Below are positions 26,184 through 36,186 of a DNA stretch of 50,798 nucleotides, piece by piece (within the stretch, counting starts at the first letter, position 1; each line of letters opens with the position of its first letter). The DNA is from Candidatus Scalindua sp. (GTDB lineage Bacteria; Planctomycetota; Brocadiia; Brocadiales; Scalinduaceae), in NCBI GenBank assembly GCA_021777035.1, contig JAIQZR010000094.1, forward strand, positions 1 through 50,798. Direction: 5' to 3'. The position numbers and the translations under genes are program-made. The notes under the pieces were generated by a model that saw nothing but the letters and a program-made list of their open reading frames with translations, had not been told where the DNA came from and ran no database searches.

Positions 26184-26573
26184 TTATATGTTTTTGATTA
26201 CTTTAATATTTTGTTTTTCCGTATTCTGTTTCTCTTTTTTAATACCTTCAGGATTTACGTTGCACTGGCCGACAAAGACAACACCTTCTTCAATAACTAA
26301 CACTTTTGCATATAAATCACCAATTAGTTGTGCATTTTGTTTGAGCTCAATTTTTTCTGCCGCTTCTATGTTTCCATCCAGACGGCCTTCAATAGTGGCA
26401 TTTTTCACTTTAACATCTGCTTTGACGGAACCTGTCTTGCCAACTATAAGTTCACCATTATTTGCTATCATTTGTCCTTCAAATTTTCCATCAATGTTCA
26501 TGGTCTTTTCAAACTTTATCGTACCTTCAATTTCCACATCAGTTGTCAAATTAGTTATGTTGCTATCAGACAT
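26184..26573 (-). CDS. Bactofilin (polymer-forming cytoskeletal protein)
   Basis: A 129-residue bactofilin with the DUF583 beta-helix repeats (TDVEIEGTIKFEKTMNIDGKF, KVKNATIEGRLDGNIEAAEKIEL, AQLIGDLYAKVLVIEEGVVFVG) flanked by short polar tails, the C-terminal one rich in Lys/Gln/Asn. Such proteins form nucleotide-independent filaments involved in cell shape, stalks or chromosome positioning. The start has a good ribosome site (AGAGGAG). It is the first gene of a bactofilin pair (downstream 25597-26145) and is divergent from groEL across a ~480-bp gap. Confidence 0.92.
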   Translation of the reverse strand: MSDSNITNLTTDVEIEGTIKFEKTMNIDGKFEGQMIANNGELIVGKTGSVKADVKVKNATIEGRLDGNIEAAEKIELKQNAQLIGDLYAKVLVIEEGVVFVGQCNVNPEGIKKEKQNTEKQNIKVIKNI

Positions 26574-27056
26574 TTTAATCTCCTCTAAGGTTTTATAATT
26601 TCAAGAATAAACTTACTATGATCGGTATGTGTCTCTGCTACATGTTAATGTGCGCAAGTTCTAATTCTTCAATTTGTAGCCTCTTATATAAGGGGGCTTT
26701 TCTCGGCTTATTGAGAAGCTACATGCATTTTTGCATAAAGCATAGTTGTTTTTTGTAAATTATCAATATTTTTATCCGTTTGAAGAAGCTTAACCACATC
26801 TCTATAATAGTTCGTGCCGAATAAGCTAGTGCATGCCAAATTGACATTTGAGTTAATATTTGGAAATAGTCGGCTGCCAAAATGGCATCTTATGGTCTGA
26901 TATTAGAATCTATACAAAATATTGATTTAGTACTATGCTTATAACTTGTTGTATATTCGGCACATATAATATTTTTGCAATATATTGGTACATATTTTGC
27001 TAGTAGTACTTTATATATAAAAAAATCGAGCTTGCAATTTTTAAAGGAGGTTTGTA
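26574..27056. promoter_or_regulatory. Regulatory gap between bactofilin and groEL
   Basis: This 483-bp AT-rich region must hold the divergent bactofilin and groEL promoters. Visible elements are a weak hairpin (TGTAGC...GCTACA, ~26677-26723), a TTGACA at 26841-26846 without a convincing -10, and TGCCAAAATGGCA (inverted repeat, ~26875-26887). No CIRCE element (TTAGCACTC-N9-GAGTGCTAA) was found. The groEL ribosome site AAAGGAGGT is just before 27057. I assign no promoter. Confidence 0.4.
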
Positions 27057-28745
27057 ATGGCAGCAAAGCAGTTGTTGTTTAAAGAAGATGCAAGGATGGC
27101 AATTAAAAGAGGAGTCACCAAGTTGGCCAGTGCGGTTAAATGCACACTGGGACCAAGAGGTAGAAATGCGGTTCTTGATAAGGGATGGGGAAGTCCGACA
27201 ATAACAAAAGACGGTGTATCCGTTGCTGAGGAAATTGAGTTGAAAGATCCGTATGAGAATATGGGCGCAAAACTGGTAAAAGAGGTAGCATCGAAAACCA
27301 GCGATATTGCAGGAGACGGGACGACTACTGCCACAGTGTTGGCTGAAGCTATTTTCAATAATGGTTTGAAATGTGTTTCGGCAGGTGTAGATCCCGTTGC
27401 TCTTAACCGTGGTATGAAGGCTGCAGTTGACAAAGTAGTGGAAAAGCTTCAGAGCATGAGTAAAGCGATAAATGGTCAGGCTGATATTGCTAACGTTGGT
27501 ACTATAGCATCTAATAACGATAGCGAAATTGGTAAAATGATAGCAAATGCAATGGAAAAAGTTGGCAAGGACGGTGTTATTACTGTTGAAGAGGGAAAGG
27601 GTATCAGTTCGGATGTTGATGTCGTTGAAGGTATGCAATTTGACCGTGGTTATTTATCACCTCATTTTGCAACAGATAAAGAGAACATGAAGGTAGAACT
27701 GAGAGATGCTTATGTATTAATTCACGAAGAAAAAATATCAAACATAAAGGGTATTGTTCCTTTACTTGAAAAGGTTTCGAAAACCAAAAAACCTCTTTTG
27801 ATAATTGCAGAGGATGTAGAGGGTGAGGCATTAGCAACTCTAGTTATAAACAACATTCGTGGTACTATAGTTTGTGCTGCTGTCAAGGCCCCAGGATACG
27901 GAGATCGAAGGAAAGCGATGATGGATGACATTGCGATACTAACGGGTGGTAAGGCTGTTGTTAAGGACTTAGGCATAGAGCTTGAAAGCATTGAATTAGC
28001 CGATCTTGGAACGGTAAAAAAGGTCAATATAGATTCTGAAAATACGATTATTATTAATGGCGGAGGCAGCGCTAAAAATGTAAGTGCACGTATAAATCAG
28101 ATAAGAAAAGAGGTTGAAGATACCACTTCTGATTATGACCGTGAAAAATTGCAGGAAAGATTGGCTAAATTATCAGGCGGTGTAGCGCAGATAAATGTGG
28201 GCGCATCAACTGAAACAGAGATGAAAGAGAAGAAAGCGCGTGTAGAGGATGCGTTACATGCCACACGCGCTGCAATTGCCGAAGGGGTATTGCCTGGTGG
28301 TGGTGTTGCTCTTTTAAGGGCATCTGAGGCACTAGAAAGCCTGAAGTTGAAGGGTGATGAGCATTTCGGTGTTGACATCATAAAAAATGCTCTCAGAGAA
28401 CCAATAAAGCAGATAGTCAGGAATGCGGGATTGGAAGGTTCGATAGTAGTGAGGAATATTTTGAAATCAAAAGATCAGGCATTTGGTTATGACGCAGAAA
28501 AAGAAGTTTACGGCAATCTCATTGACGCTGGTGTGATTGATCCTACAAAAGTTACAAGGAGTGCGTTACAAAATGCTTTAAGCATTGCCAGTATACTGCT
28601 TACCAGTGATTGTCTTATTTCAGAAATACCCGGTAAAGAAGACGCTATGATGCCTCCTGGTGGTGGAATGCCTGGTGGTGGAATGGGTGGAATGGGTGGA
28701 ATGGGCGGAATGGGTGGCATGGGCGGAATGCCCGGAATGATGTAA
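27057..28745 (+). CDS. groEL: Chaperonin GroEL, copy 1 (GGM-tailed)
   Basis: GroEL is the 60-kDa chaperonin that encloses unfolded proteins with GroES. This copy has the ATP-site motifs ([11 protein letters not shown] near the N-terminus, [14 protein letters not shown]), the apical domain and a classical Gly-Gly-Met tail ([12 protein letters not shown] repeated to MPGMM). It is 562 aa, slightly long because of an extended tail. The ribosome site AAAGGAGGT is excellent. It lies upstream of groES, the reverse of the usual groES-groEL order, with a ~95-bp gap. GroEL2 follows groES, so this copy may be the added or the ancestral one; the GGM tail argues it is the general folding copy. Confidence 0.98.
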   Translation: MAAKQLLFKEDARMAIKRGVTKLASAVKCTLGPRGRNAVLDKGWGSPTITKDGVSVAEEIELKDPYENMGAKLVKEVASKTSDIAGDGTTTATVLAEAIFNNGLKCVSAGVDPVALNRGMKAAVDKVVEKLQSMSKAINGQADIANVGTIASNNDSEIGKMIANAMEKVGKDGVITVEEGKGISSDVDVVEGMQFDRGYLSPHFATDKENMKVELRDAYVLIHEEKISNIKGIVPLLEKVSKTKKPLLIIAEDVEGEALATLVINNIRGTIVCAAVKAPGYGDRRKAMMDDIAILTGGKAVVKDLGIELESIELADLGTVKKVNIDSENTIIINGGGSAKNVSARINQIRKEVEDTTSDYDREKLQERLAKLSGGVAQINVGASTETEMKEKKARVEDALHATRAAIAEGVLPGGGVALLRASEALESLKLKGDEHFGVDIIKNALREPIKQIVRNAGLEGSIVVRNILKSKDQAFGYDAEKEVYGNLIDAGVIDPTKVTRSALQNALSIASILLTSDCLISEIPGKEDAMMPPGGGMPGGGMGGMGGMGGMGGMGGMPGMM

Positions 28746-28839
28746 GAAATAACCTGTCAAACCCGTTAGTGAGTTATTCCCTGACGATGTAAATTATTTC
28801 AGTTTAACGTAATAATCAATATAAAAGGAGGTATTTGTT

Positions 28840-29127
28840 ATGGCTATTAGGCCTTTAGATGACAGAGTTGTAGTTGAACCGCTTGAAGCGGAAGAAAAAA
28901 CAAAGGGTGGGATTGTTCTACCGGACGCAGCAAAGGAAAAACCAACAAAAGGTAAGGTCATATCCGTGGGCGATGGTAAGCTTCTGGATAACGGCAAAAG
29001 AGCAGAAATGTTAGTAAAAAAAGGTGATCAGGTTCTCTATGGAAAATATTCGGGAACAGAAATAACAGTTGGTGAAAAAGATTATCTTATTTTAAAAGAA
29101 AACGATATCTTGGCTAAAATTGATTAA
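28840..29127 (+). CDS. groES: Co-chaperonin GroES
   Basis: The 95-residue co-chaperonin caps GroEL rings. It begins [27 protein letters not shown], the conserved first strand and mobile loop, and ends with the [11 protein letters not shown]-terminus. The mobile loop sequence [10 protein letters not shown] is intact. A strong AAAAGGAGG ribosome site precedes ATG 28840. It lies between the two groEL genes, 20 bp before groEL2, and is the only GroES in the window, so one lid could serve both rings. Confidence 0.98.
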   Translation: MAIRPLDDRVVVEPLEAEEKTKGGIVLPDAAKEKPTKGKVISVGDGKLLDNGKRAEMLVKKGDQVLYGKYSGTEITVGEKDYLILKENDILAKID

Positions 29128-29147
29128 TCAAGTTCAGGGGGAATATT

Positions 29148-30770
29148 ATGGCTGCAAAACAGCTTTTGTTTGATGAAGAGGCAAGACGCAATATAAAAAA
29201 TGGTATAAAGAAGCTGGCAGACGCTGTAAGGGTAACTATGGGTCCTACTGGCAGAAACGTGATTTTGGAAAAGAGCTTTGGTTCGCCTACTGTTACGAAA
29301 GACGGTGTCTCGGTAGCAAAAGAGGTAGAACTTAGTGAACCTTTTGAAAACATGGGAGCAAAAATGGTCTGCGAGGTGGCTTCTAAAACCAGTGATAAGG
29401 CTGGTGACGGTACTACAACCGCAACTATTCTGGCTGAATCGATTTACAATGAGGGTATGAAGTACGTTACCGCTGGCGTCAATACAATGGGTCTTAAAAG
29501 AGGTATTGATAAGGCCGTTAGTGTTGTGGTAGATGAGTTAAGCAACTTGAGTAAGAAGGTCAAAGATAGAGCACAGATTGCACAAGTTGGTACGATCTCC
29601 GCTAATAACGACTCCACAATTGGAAACCTGATAGCTGATGCGATGGATAAAGTTGGTAAGGACGGTGTTATTACGGTAGAAGAAGCGAAAAGTATGGACA
29701 CTACATTAGATGTAGTTGAGGGAATGCAGTTTGATAAGGGATTTATTTCTCCTTATTTTGTTACAAAGGCCCAAACTATGGAAGTTATATTTGACGATCC
29801 ATACATATTAATTCATGAAAAAAAGATTTCCAATATGAAAGAACTGTTGCCTCTACTGGAAAAGCTGGCGGGTGTTGGTAAACCGCTTCTGATTATTTCA
29901 GAAGAGGTCGAAGGTGAAGCATTGGCTATGTTAGTTGTAAACAAACTGCGAGGGGTTTTGAATTGCGCTGCGGTTAAAGCACCTGGTTTTGGAGATAGAA
30001 GGAAGGCCCTGCTGGAGGATATAGCAATTCTGACAAATGGTCGTTTGATATCAGAAGACCTTGGAATACAGTTAGAGACTCTGGAACTTAGTGACCTTGG
30101 AACCGCGAAGCGTGTTACGATTGACAAGGAAAATACCACAATAATAGAGGGTAGTGGTAAAAAATCTGATGTGCAGGGCAGGATTTCTCAGATTAAAAAT
30201 CAAATTGAACAGACGACATCTGATTATGACAAGGAGAAACTTCAGGAGCGACTGGCAAAACTTACCGGTGGTGTTGCAGTAATAAACGTCGGCGGAGCTA
30301 CTGAAGCTGAAGTGAATGAGAGGAAAGCTCGTGTAGAAGATGCGTTAAATGCAACAAGGGCAGCAGTTGAGGAAGGTATTATTCCTGGAGGTGGAGTTGC
30401 CCTGATCAGGACAATACCTAAAGTTGAGGAATTACGCAAAAAGTTAAAAGGTGATGAGAAAATGGGTGCGGATATAATAGCAAGAGCGATTGAAGCACCT
30501 CTGAGACAGATTGTGTCCAATACTGGTGGAGAAGGTTCTGTAATTGTTGAAGAAGTAAAAGAAAAAAGTACCAACATAGGATTTGACGCAAACACTTCTG
30601 AATTTGTGGATATGTTTGAAAGAGGAATCATCGATCCTACAAAAGTAGCACGTACTGCGTTACAAAATGCAGCAAGTATCGCCGGGCTCATGTTAACCAC
30701 TGATGTAATGGTCACTGAGTTAAATGAAGATGAAGACGAAGAAAATTCGGTTGAGGGCAGCGTTTCTTAA
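29148..30770 (+). CDS. groEL: Chaperonin GroEL, copy 2 (acidic tail)
   Basis: This second GroEL (540 aa) keeps the nucleotide motifs ([38 protein letters not shown]) and the typical domain order. The tail is not Gly-Met rich: it ends [18 protein letters not shown], an acidic tail unlike the GGM motif. The sequences of the two copies differ at many positions, so this is an old duplicate rather than a recent copy. It starts 20 bp after groES with a GGGGGA ribosome site, and a strong terminator follows. The acidic tail suggests a specialised chamber or substrate range (inference). Confidence 0.98.
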   Translation: MAAKQLLFDEEARRNIKNGIKKLADAVRVTMGPTGRNVILEKSFGSPTVTKDGVSVAKEVELSEPFENMGAKMVCEVASKTSDKAGDGTTTATILAESIYNEGMKYVTAGVNTMGLKRGIDKAVSVVVDELSNLSKKVKDRAQIAQVGTISANNDSTIGNLIADAMDKVGKDGVITVEEAKSMDTTLDVVEGMQFDKGFISPYFVTKAQTMEVIFDDPYILIHEKKISNMKELLPLLEKLAGVGKPLLIISEEVEGEALAMLVVNKLRGVLNCAAVKAPGFGDRRKALLEDIAILTNGRLISEDLGIQLETLELSDLGTAKRVTIDKENTTIIEGSGKKSDVQGRISQIKNQIEQTTSDYDKEKLQERLAKLTGGVAVINVGGATEAEVNERKARVEDALNATRAAVEEGIIPGGGVALIRTIPKVEELRKKLKGDEKMGADIIARAIEAPLRQIVSNTGGEGSVIVEEVKEKSTNIGFDANTSEFVDMFERGIIDPTKVARTALQNAASIAGLMLTTDVMVTELNEDEDEENSVEGSVS

Positions 30771-30803
30771 CTGGATAACTGAAAAAAATTTAATAGCTGT
30801 TTT

Positions 30804-30840
30804 ACAAAGAGGCCGCATTTCTATGTGGCCTCTTTGTTTT
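30804..30840 (+). terminator. Rho-independent terminator after groEL2
   Basis: The stem ACAAAGAGGCCGCAT pairs with ATGTGGCCTCTTTGT (15 bp, one G-U wobble) around a 4-nt loop TTCT, and is followed by a short T-run. It lies 34 bp after the groEL2 stop and closes the groEL-groES-groEL transcript. Confidence 0.9.
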
Positions 30841-30926
30841 CACAGTCTTGAGATTATTCTACGGTAGAACCCGCTTGACATTTTGTATATCACTTGTATT
30901 CTATCGATTTTTTAGAATTGACAATT

Positions 30927-30960
30927 CCTGCTAAACCCTTGTGTTAAAGGGCTTAGCAGG
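30927..30960. promoter_or_regulatory. Inverted repeat upstream of dnaJ
   Basis: CCTGCTAAACCCTT (30927-30940) and AAGGGCTTAGCAGG (30947-30960) are inverted, matching at 13 of 14 positions, with a 6-bp loop. A TTGACA (30918-30923) lies just before it. The repeat sits ~54 bp upstream of the dnaJ start and could be an operator or an RNA hairpin; it is not the CIRCE consensus. Confidence 0.45.
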
Positions 30961-31013
30961 ACTGCAGAAACGTCAGGTACAACTTCCGCCATTGGGCGAT
31001 ATATAACTAAAAA

Positions 31014-32144
31014 ATGGGAAAAGAAGATTATTATAATGTTCTCGGAGTTGAGAGAAATGCAAATCAAGATGATGTAAAACGCGCTTACAGGAAATTAGCT
31101 TTGAAATATCATCCTGATAAAAACCAGGGCAATAAGCAAGCCGAGGAAAAGTTTAAAGTTGCAGCTGAAGCATACGAAGTGATTAGCGATCCTAACAAAA
31201 GAAAAAGATATGATCAATATGGCCATGAAGGTTTAAGAGGCGGAGAGTCAAGAGGGTTTGGCAACTTTGAAGATATTTTCGATGCGTTTGGTGACGTATT
31301 CGGTGGCGGCGGCGGCGGTGGCGGTAGTATTTTTGAGGATTTCTTTGGTGGCGGAAGAAAGCAGACTGCACAGCGCGGTGCCAGTTTAAGATGTGATATT
31401 GCTATAGATTTTAAAGATGTCGCTTCCGGTATTGAAAAAACAATTGAGATTAGTAAAAGAGATTTTTGTGAAGAGTGCCGCGGAACAGGTGCCAGGAAAG
31501 GTACGTCTCCAGTGTCCTGCCCTTATTGTAAGGGTAAAGGAGAGATCCATCAAAGACAAGGTTTCTTCACTATAAGAACTACATGTCCTAAATGCCAGGG
31601 TAATGGAAAAATAATAGAAACTCCCTGTATTAAATGTAGTGGCCATGGCGTATATCCTAGAAAATCAGATATCAAGGTTCAGGTTCCCGCCGGTATTGAA
31701 GATGGTTCGCGACTACGAGTTTCAGGTCAGGGTGAATCAGGCGCAAATGGAGCGCCGTCCGGAGATTTATACTGTGACATACACATAAAACCACACCCTA
31801 TATTCAGGAGACAAGATTACGACATTATTTGTGAATTTCCAATTACATTTACTCAGGCGGCTTTAGGATGTGAACTGGAGGTGCCGACTATTTTTGGAAA
31901 GCTGAGAAAGGTAAGAGTGCCTGCCGGAACGCAAAGTGATGATATCATTTCGATTAAAGGGGAAGGGTTTCCACATGTTCGTGGATATGGAGTTGGAAAT
32001 ATGTTAGTACATATTGTAGTTGAAACTCCAAGTAAATTGACTCCAAGGCAGGAAGAGTTATTAAGAGAATTTGCAGAATCGGAACATAAGAATGTAACGC
32101 CGAAAAGTAAGAGTTTTTTTCAAAAGGTAAAAAAGCTTTTTTAA
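31014..32144 (+). CDS. dnaJ: Chaperone DnaJ (Hsp40)
   Basis: DnaJ stimulates the DnaK ATPase and delivers substrates. All parts are present: a J domain (~5-70) with the HPD motif in KYHPDKNQG, a Gly/Phe-rich linker with a long Gly run, four CxxCxGxG zinc-finger repeats (starting [32 protein letters not shown]), then the two beta C-terminal domains. Length 376 is normal. No ribosome site is obvious before ATG 31014. GrpE follows by ~40 bp in the same direction. DnaK is not in this window, so this pair is separated from its Hsp70. Confidence 0.98.
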   Translation: MGKEDYYNVLGVERNANQDDVKRAYRKLALKYHPDKNQGNKQAEEKFKVAAEAYEVISDPNKRKRYDQYGHEGLRGGESRGFGNFEDIFDAFGDVFGGGGGGGGSIFEDFFGGGRKQTAQRGASLRCDIAIDFKDVASGIEKTIEISKRDFCEECRGTGARKGTSPVSCPYCKGKGEIHQRQGFFTIRTTCPKCQGNGKIIETPCIKCSGHGVYPRKSDIKVQVPAGIEDGSRLRVSGQGESGANGAPSGDLYCDIHIKPHPIFRRQDYDIICEFPITFTQAALGCELEVPTIFGKLRKVRVPAGTQSDDIISIKGEGFPHVRGYGVGNMLVHIVVETPSKLTPRQEELLREFAESEHKNVTPKSKSFFQKVKKLF

Positions 32145-32185
32145 ATATTTCATTCTTGTGAAATCATTGGAGGGTATTTATTGTT

Positions 32186-32887
32186 ATGTCTATAGGGCAA
32201 AATAATCAGAATGAAGAAGGCCTGAATGCTGAAGAGAGTGGTGACAAAGATCAGGAGAAGACAAAATGTTCTCAAGGAAATTCAGAATTGGAAACTGATA
32301 CAGGTATAAATTTCAAAAACAAAGATGTTGAGGAGATAGTGTTGGAAGAGGAGCAAGATGATGCAGAGCTGCTTGAAGAGATGACAAAAGAAGAGATTGT
32401 TGAGCTAAAGAAAAAAGCAGAAGAACGTGATACCTATCTCGATCAATTGCTGAGGACTAAAGCAGAATTTGTGAACTATCAAAAGAGAGTGGTTAAAGAA
32501 CATGAATCAACGGCACAATATGCGGTACAGAACATTATACTTGATCTCCTGCCTGAACTTGACAATTTTGATAGAGCTTTGAAACTAGCAGATAGTTCTA
32601 GCAATTTTGATAAATTTGTGGAAGGAATTAAGCTAATAGAAGAGCAGTTGTTTAAGGTTTTAGGTAAATACGGTGTTGTGCCTATAGAAACTGTAGGAAA
32701 GTCGTTTGATCCAAATCTTCATGAAGCTGTAATGGAGGAGGAGGACAATGAAATACCCCACCATACAATTATTGATGAATTTCAGAAGGGTTTTCTCTTA
32801 AAGGAGCGTGTCGTTAGACCATCAAAAGTAAAGGTCTCGAAAAGGATCGTTGAAGAAGAGGGAGATGAGGAGAAATCTGATGAATAG
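32186..32887 (+). CDS. grpE: Nucleotide exchange factor GrpE
   Basis: GrpE releases ADP from DnaK. The N-terminal ~80 residues are acidic and low-complexity, then a long coiled coil (LKKKAEERDTYLDQLLRTKAEFVNYQKR) and the beta domain with NFDRAL...EGIKLIEEQLFKVLGKYGV, GKSFDPNLHEAV and GFLLKERVVRPSKVKVS. The 233-residue length and motifs are standard. It follows dnaJ by ~40 bp and precedes a FmdB-like gene by ~40 bp. A GGAGGG site is upstream, at slightly long spacing. Confidence 0.96.
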   Translation: MSIGQNNQNEEGLNAEESGDKDQEKTKCSQGNSELETDTGINFKNKDVEEIVLEEEQDDAELLEEMTKEEIVELKKKAEERDTYLDQLLRTKAEFVNYQKRVVKEHESTAQYAVQNIILDLLPELDNFDRALKLADSSSNFDKFVEGIKLIEEQLFKVLGKYGVVPIETVGKSFDPNLHEAVMEEEDNEIPHHTIIDEFQKGFLLKERVVRPSKVKVSKRIVEEEGDEEKSDE

Positions 32888-32927
32888 TGTCCTATGTCTT
32901 AATATTTGTTAGATAAAAAGGAGAATT

Positions 32928-33224
32928 ATGCCTACTTACGATTATGAGTGTGATGCATGTCATCATGCGTTCGAGCTGTTTCAATCTATAACTGCAAAAC
33001 ATATCAGGAAATGTCCGGAGTGTGGAAAACTCAAGCTCAAACGCCTGATTGGTGCCGGTAGTACAATTATTTTCAAAGGCTCTGGTTTCTACCAGACTGA
33101 CTATCGGAGTGAAGAATATAAGACGCGACAGAAAGCGGAAAAATCATCTTCCACTGCAGATAAAAAAGACAAAAAAGAGAGCAAGACTACGAAAAAAGAA
33201 ACAAAGCAAAATGCCAAAGATTAA
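32928..33224 (+). CDS. FmdB family zinc-ribbon protein
   Basis: A 98-residue protein with the FmdB N-terminal zinc ribbon (MPTYDYECDACHHAF...CPECGKLKLKR) followed by the hydrophobic GSGFYQTDY segment common in this family. The last third is a Lys/Ser/Thr-rich low-complexity tail. Its role is unknown; FmdB-type genes often sit near chaperone or tRNA-ligase genes. A strong AAAAAGGAG ribosome site precedes the start. The stop overlaps the yacG start by 14 bp, so they are likely translationally coupled. Confidence 0.9.
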   Translation: MPTYDYECDACHHAFELFQSITAKHIRKCPECGKLKLKRLIGAGSTIIFKGSGFYQTDYRSEEYKTRQKAEKSSSTADKKDKKESKTTKKETKQNAKD

Positions 33225-33384
33225 ATGCCGTGGTTGTGGTAAAGAACTTTTTTACAATTCTATAAGTGACATACCTACATTTCCCTTTTGCAGTGAACGT
33301 TGCAAGCTAATGGATCTGGGTTCCTGGTTTAATGAAGAAAGACGTATTGATGAACCGGCTACTGACGATGAGCTTGAAATATAG
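33211..33384 (+). CDS. yacG: DNA gyrase inhibitor YacG (zinc-binding)
   Basis: A 57-residue protein starting MPKIKCRGCGKELFYN. It shows the YacG pattern CX2C-X17-CX3C (Cys6, Cys9, Cys27, Cys31), followed by LMDLGSWFNEERRI. YacG binds GyrB and blocks DNA binding by gyrase. The ATG at 33211 lies inside the FmdB gene's end, overlapping by 14 bp, and no longer start keeps the family N-terminus. It is the last gene of the dnaJ-grpE-fmdB-yacG group. Confidence 0.9.
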   Translation: MPKIKCRGCGKELFYNSISDIPTFPFCSERCKLMDLGSWFNEERRIDEPATDDELEI

Positions 33385-33441
33385 GATTACGTTATATAAT
33401 TAGAATTTGATATGAAATGCTACAAGAAAGGGGGCGTCTTA

Positions 33442-34647
33442 ATGCAATCAGTTATACAGGACTTTCAGAATATCATGCGAGGGTTTAAAATGTCACTTGG
33501 TTTCAGCCAACTGGTTTCTTCCTTTGCCGGGATTGTTTTAAGCATACTCTGGGTTTTAGTAATTCTTGCCTTTGGTTCTACATTTAAATTAGTTGAAATT
33601 ACTCCTTTCGAGATAATCAATGGGTTTTTAATTTCACCCAAGCTGGGCCTCTGCAGTTTGTTAAGTGTATTGGCATCATCAATAAAGAGTGTTGAGTGGG
33701 GGGAGTATGCTGTCCTCATAGTTTTGGTGCTGGGATTAATGATAATCTGGTCTGTTTTTGCGGGAACTGTTACGCGCCTGGCAGCATTGGAATTTGCCAG
33801 GGGTGAAAAAACAGCTCTTAAGGACTCTCTCTCTTTTGTGATGAAGAAGTTCTGGTCTTATTTCTGGTCTCCACTTACGCCTATCCTGGGAGTACTGTTT
33901 TTTATTGCATGTAATGTTGCCGGTGGTTTGTTGGGTAAAATAGAATTTGCCGGTGAAATTGCCGTTGCAGTTGGATTTCCGTTAGCTATTCTTTCAGGGT
34001 TCTTAATTGTATTTTTGGGTCTTGTTGGCATAATAGGATTCATCCTTATGTTTCCTGCAATCAGTTCTGAGGGATCTGATGCATTCGATGCAATCAGCAG
34101 GGCATATAGTTATGTATTATCAAGGCCACTACATTTTTTATCACTATTTATTACTATAATAATTTGTGGAACAATTTTAACTTTCGTTGTTGGTTTTGGT
34201 GCCTGCCTTGTTATGCGAACCAGCTATTTTACTGTTGGTTTAGGTATGGGCGGAAAACTTAATGAAATAAGGGCTTTCATAGCAGGTTTAAGTGGGACTG
34301 GTGATATAATTACATCGCTTAATCCAATCTCAATGAGGATTGCCGCCTTGTTGTTTATGTTGTACATAGTCCTGGTTAAGATAACTGTTGGAAGTATAAT
34401 AATTGCGTTTGCAGGTTCTGCAAGCACTATAGCATATTTAATTCTGAGAAAAGATGTTGATGGCACTGAAATGGATGATGTATATATTGAAGAAGATGAG
34501 GAAGCTACGGAAACAGAGGGTGTAGGGTCACAAGCACCTGAGATTCCTATCGTTCAGCAAATACCAACTACACCTGATCCAATGGCACCATCAGAACAAA
34601 AAAAACCAGAAACGGTAGAAGAGTCACAGAAAAAGAACGACTTGTAG
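33442..34647 (+). CDS. Multi-pass membrane protein of unknown function with acidic C-terminal tail
   Basis: A ~400-residue protein with about seven hydrophobic segments, for example SFAGIVLSILWVLVILAF, VLIVLVLGLMIIWSVFAG and FLIVFLGLVGIIGFILMF. A motif GSDAFDAISRAYSYVLSRPLHFL is conspicuous in the middle, and the last ~70 residues are an acidic, Pro-rich cytosolic or external tail. I do not recognise the family. I chose ATG 33442 because AAAGGGGG precedes it at good spacing; an ATG at 33412 would add ten residues but has no ribosome site. It lies between yacG and der in the same direction, about 60 bp after yacG. Confidence 0.75.
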   Translation: MQSVIQDFQNIMRGFKMSLGFSQLVSSFAGIVLSILWVLVILAFGSTFKLVEITPFEIINGFLISPKLGLCSLLSVLASSIKSVEWGEYAVLIVLVLGLMIIWSVFAGTVTRLAALEFARGEKTALKDSLSFVMKKFWSYFWSPLTPILGVLFFIACNVAGGLLGKIEFAGEIAVAVGFPLAILSGFLIVFLGLVGIIGFILMFPAISSEGSDAFDAISRAYSYVLSRPLHFLSLFITIIICGTILTFVVGFGACLVMRTSYFTVGLGMGGKLNEIRAFIAGLSGTGDIITSLNPISMRIAALLFMLYIVLVKITVGSIIIAFAGSASTIAYLILRKDVDGTEMDDVYIEEDEEATETEGVGSQAPEIPIVQQIPTTPDPMAPSEQKKPETVEESQKKNDL

Positions 34648-34812
34648 TCAAAAAATCCGGAACAAGCCTATACGGGTATCTTGTTATTTGTCTCTAAAAT
34701 CGACTTTCCAGTATTCATAATAACGGATTAAATAAAGAATTATCATCGCAGGCATAAGCGCCTGATTAGAGCAGCCAGAAGGTTTGCACGAAATATTAAA
34801 GATACAAAAAAA

Positions 34813-36186
34813 ATGTTCCTACCCATTGTAACTATTGTTGGAAGACCTAATGTCGGTAAGTCTTCTCTGTTAAATTGTCTGGCCAATAAACGCATTTCAA
34901 TTGTTGATCCAACAAGTGGTGTTACCAGGGACAGAGTGTCTATAGAGATAGAACATGAAGAGGCGCTATTTGAGTTAATTGATACTGGTGGTATTGGGAT
35001 TACAGACGTTGAAGACATCGCCAAGGAAGTAGACGTTCAAATAGAAATAGCAATTCAAAAAGCGAGCCTGATTCTATTCGTTGTAGATGTTCGTGACGGT
35101 ATCACACCATTAGATATCGAAGTAGCGGATAGACTGAGAAAAATCAAAAAACCGCTTCTTCTCATAGCAAATAAATGCGACGCTGAGAAATACGATTTCC
35201 AGACATCAGAGTTTTTTAAATTGGGGTTGGGAGAACCTATACCGGTTTCTGCATTACAAAGATACGGCAGAGTAGATCTTTTAGACAAGATTGTCTCCAT
35301 GCTTCCTGAGGTTGATGAAAAACCTGTAGAGGCCAAGTCTTTAATGAAGATTGCCATTGTTGGAAAGAGGAATGCGGGAAAATCTACGTTGATAAATACA
35401 CTTGTTCAAGAGGAAAGGGTTATTGTAAGTGAAATACCCGGTACTACAAGGGATTCTGTTGATGTAAAATTCGAAATAGATGGTAAAGAATTTATTGCTA
35501 TTGACACGGCAGGGGTTAGAAAGAAGAAACATATCCAGGACTCTATTGAATTCTATGGTATGGCAAGGGTGGAGAGATCTATTCGTCGTGCAGACGTTGT
35601 GATCTTGTTGATTGACGCTCCCCGGCAGATATCCCAGGTAGATAAGAAAATAAGTGACTATATCAAGACCCAATATAAACCCTGTTTACTGGTTGTAAGT
35701 AAATGGGATCTTGCGGAAGATGTGGAAGTAGAAGAATTTATTAAATATGTACATGCCCGATTGCCAGGGATGGGCTTTGCGCCTCTGTCGTTCATCAGCT
35801 CATTCAGTGGTGAAAATATAATTGAGACAATTGAGCTGGCACAGGAGATGTTTCAACAGGCAAATACTCGTGTATCAACATCAGAGCTTAACACGGTACT
35901 TGAACACGCATTCACACAACACCGTCCAACAAAGAGGAAGTCTAAAGTGTCAAAAGTCTATTATGCAACACAGGTATCTGTCTGTCCGCCTACGTTTGTT
36001 CTGTTTGTTAATGACAAAAGACTTTTCAATTCAGATTATGAAAGATACCTGTCAAATCAATTGAGGGCGAAACTTCCATTTAGTGAAATTCCATTAAAGT
36101 TTTACTTCAGACCAAAAACAAAACTTAACGAAGACTCTAAAGAAACCAGATATTTCAGCAACAACAAGAAACAAACCTACAGGTAA
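34813..36186 (+). CDS. der: Ribosome biogenesis GTPase Der (EngA)
   Basis: Der is the double-GTPase needed for 50S ribosome assembly. Domain 1 has GRPNVGKSS, a DTGG switch and NKCD; domain 2 has GKRNAGKST, DTAGVRKK and SKWDL. A KH-like C-terminal domain follows (~355-440). The 457-residue length and tandem G-domains exclude HydF, which has a single G domain followed by a dimerisation and a cluster domain. No ribosome site is seen before ATG 34813, but it starts exactly at the first G-domain strand. Confidence 0.97.
   Translation: MFLPIVTIVGRPNVGKSSLLNCLANKRISIVDPTSGVTRDRVSIEIEHEEALFELIDTGGIGITDVEDIAKEVDVQIEIAIQKASLILFVVDVRDGITPLDIEVADRLRKIKKPLLLIANKCDAEKYDFQTSEFFKLGLGEPIPVSALQRYGRVDLLDKIVSMLPEVDEKPVEAKSLMKIAIVGKRNAGKSTLINTLVQEERVIVSEIPGTTRDSVDVKFEIDGKEFIAIDTAGVRKKKHIQDSIEFYGMARVERSIRRADVVILLIDAPRQISQVDKKISDYIKTQYKPCLLVVSKWDLAEDVEVEEFIKYVHARLPGMGFAPLSFISSFSGENIIETIELAQEMFQQANTRVSTSELNTVLEHAFTQHRPTKRKSKVSKVYYATQVSVCPPTFVLFVNDKRLFNSDYERYLSNQLRAKLPFSEIPLKFYFRPKTKLNEDSKETRYFSNNKKQTYR

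Noticed and set aside
26574..27056. CIRCE element before groEL
   Set aside because: I searched for TTAGCACTC and GAGTGCTAA and found no match; no other HrcA-type site is clear.
27000..27638. Long minus-strand frame opposite groEL
   Set aside because: It is a shadow of the groEL codon pattern.
34813..36186. HydF candidate, since a GTPase gene lies in the same window as hydE and hydG
   Set aside because: It has two tandem G domains and a KH-like end, which is Der; HydF has one G domain and a cluster-binding end.
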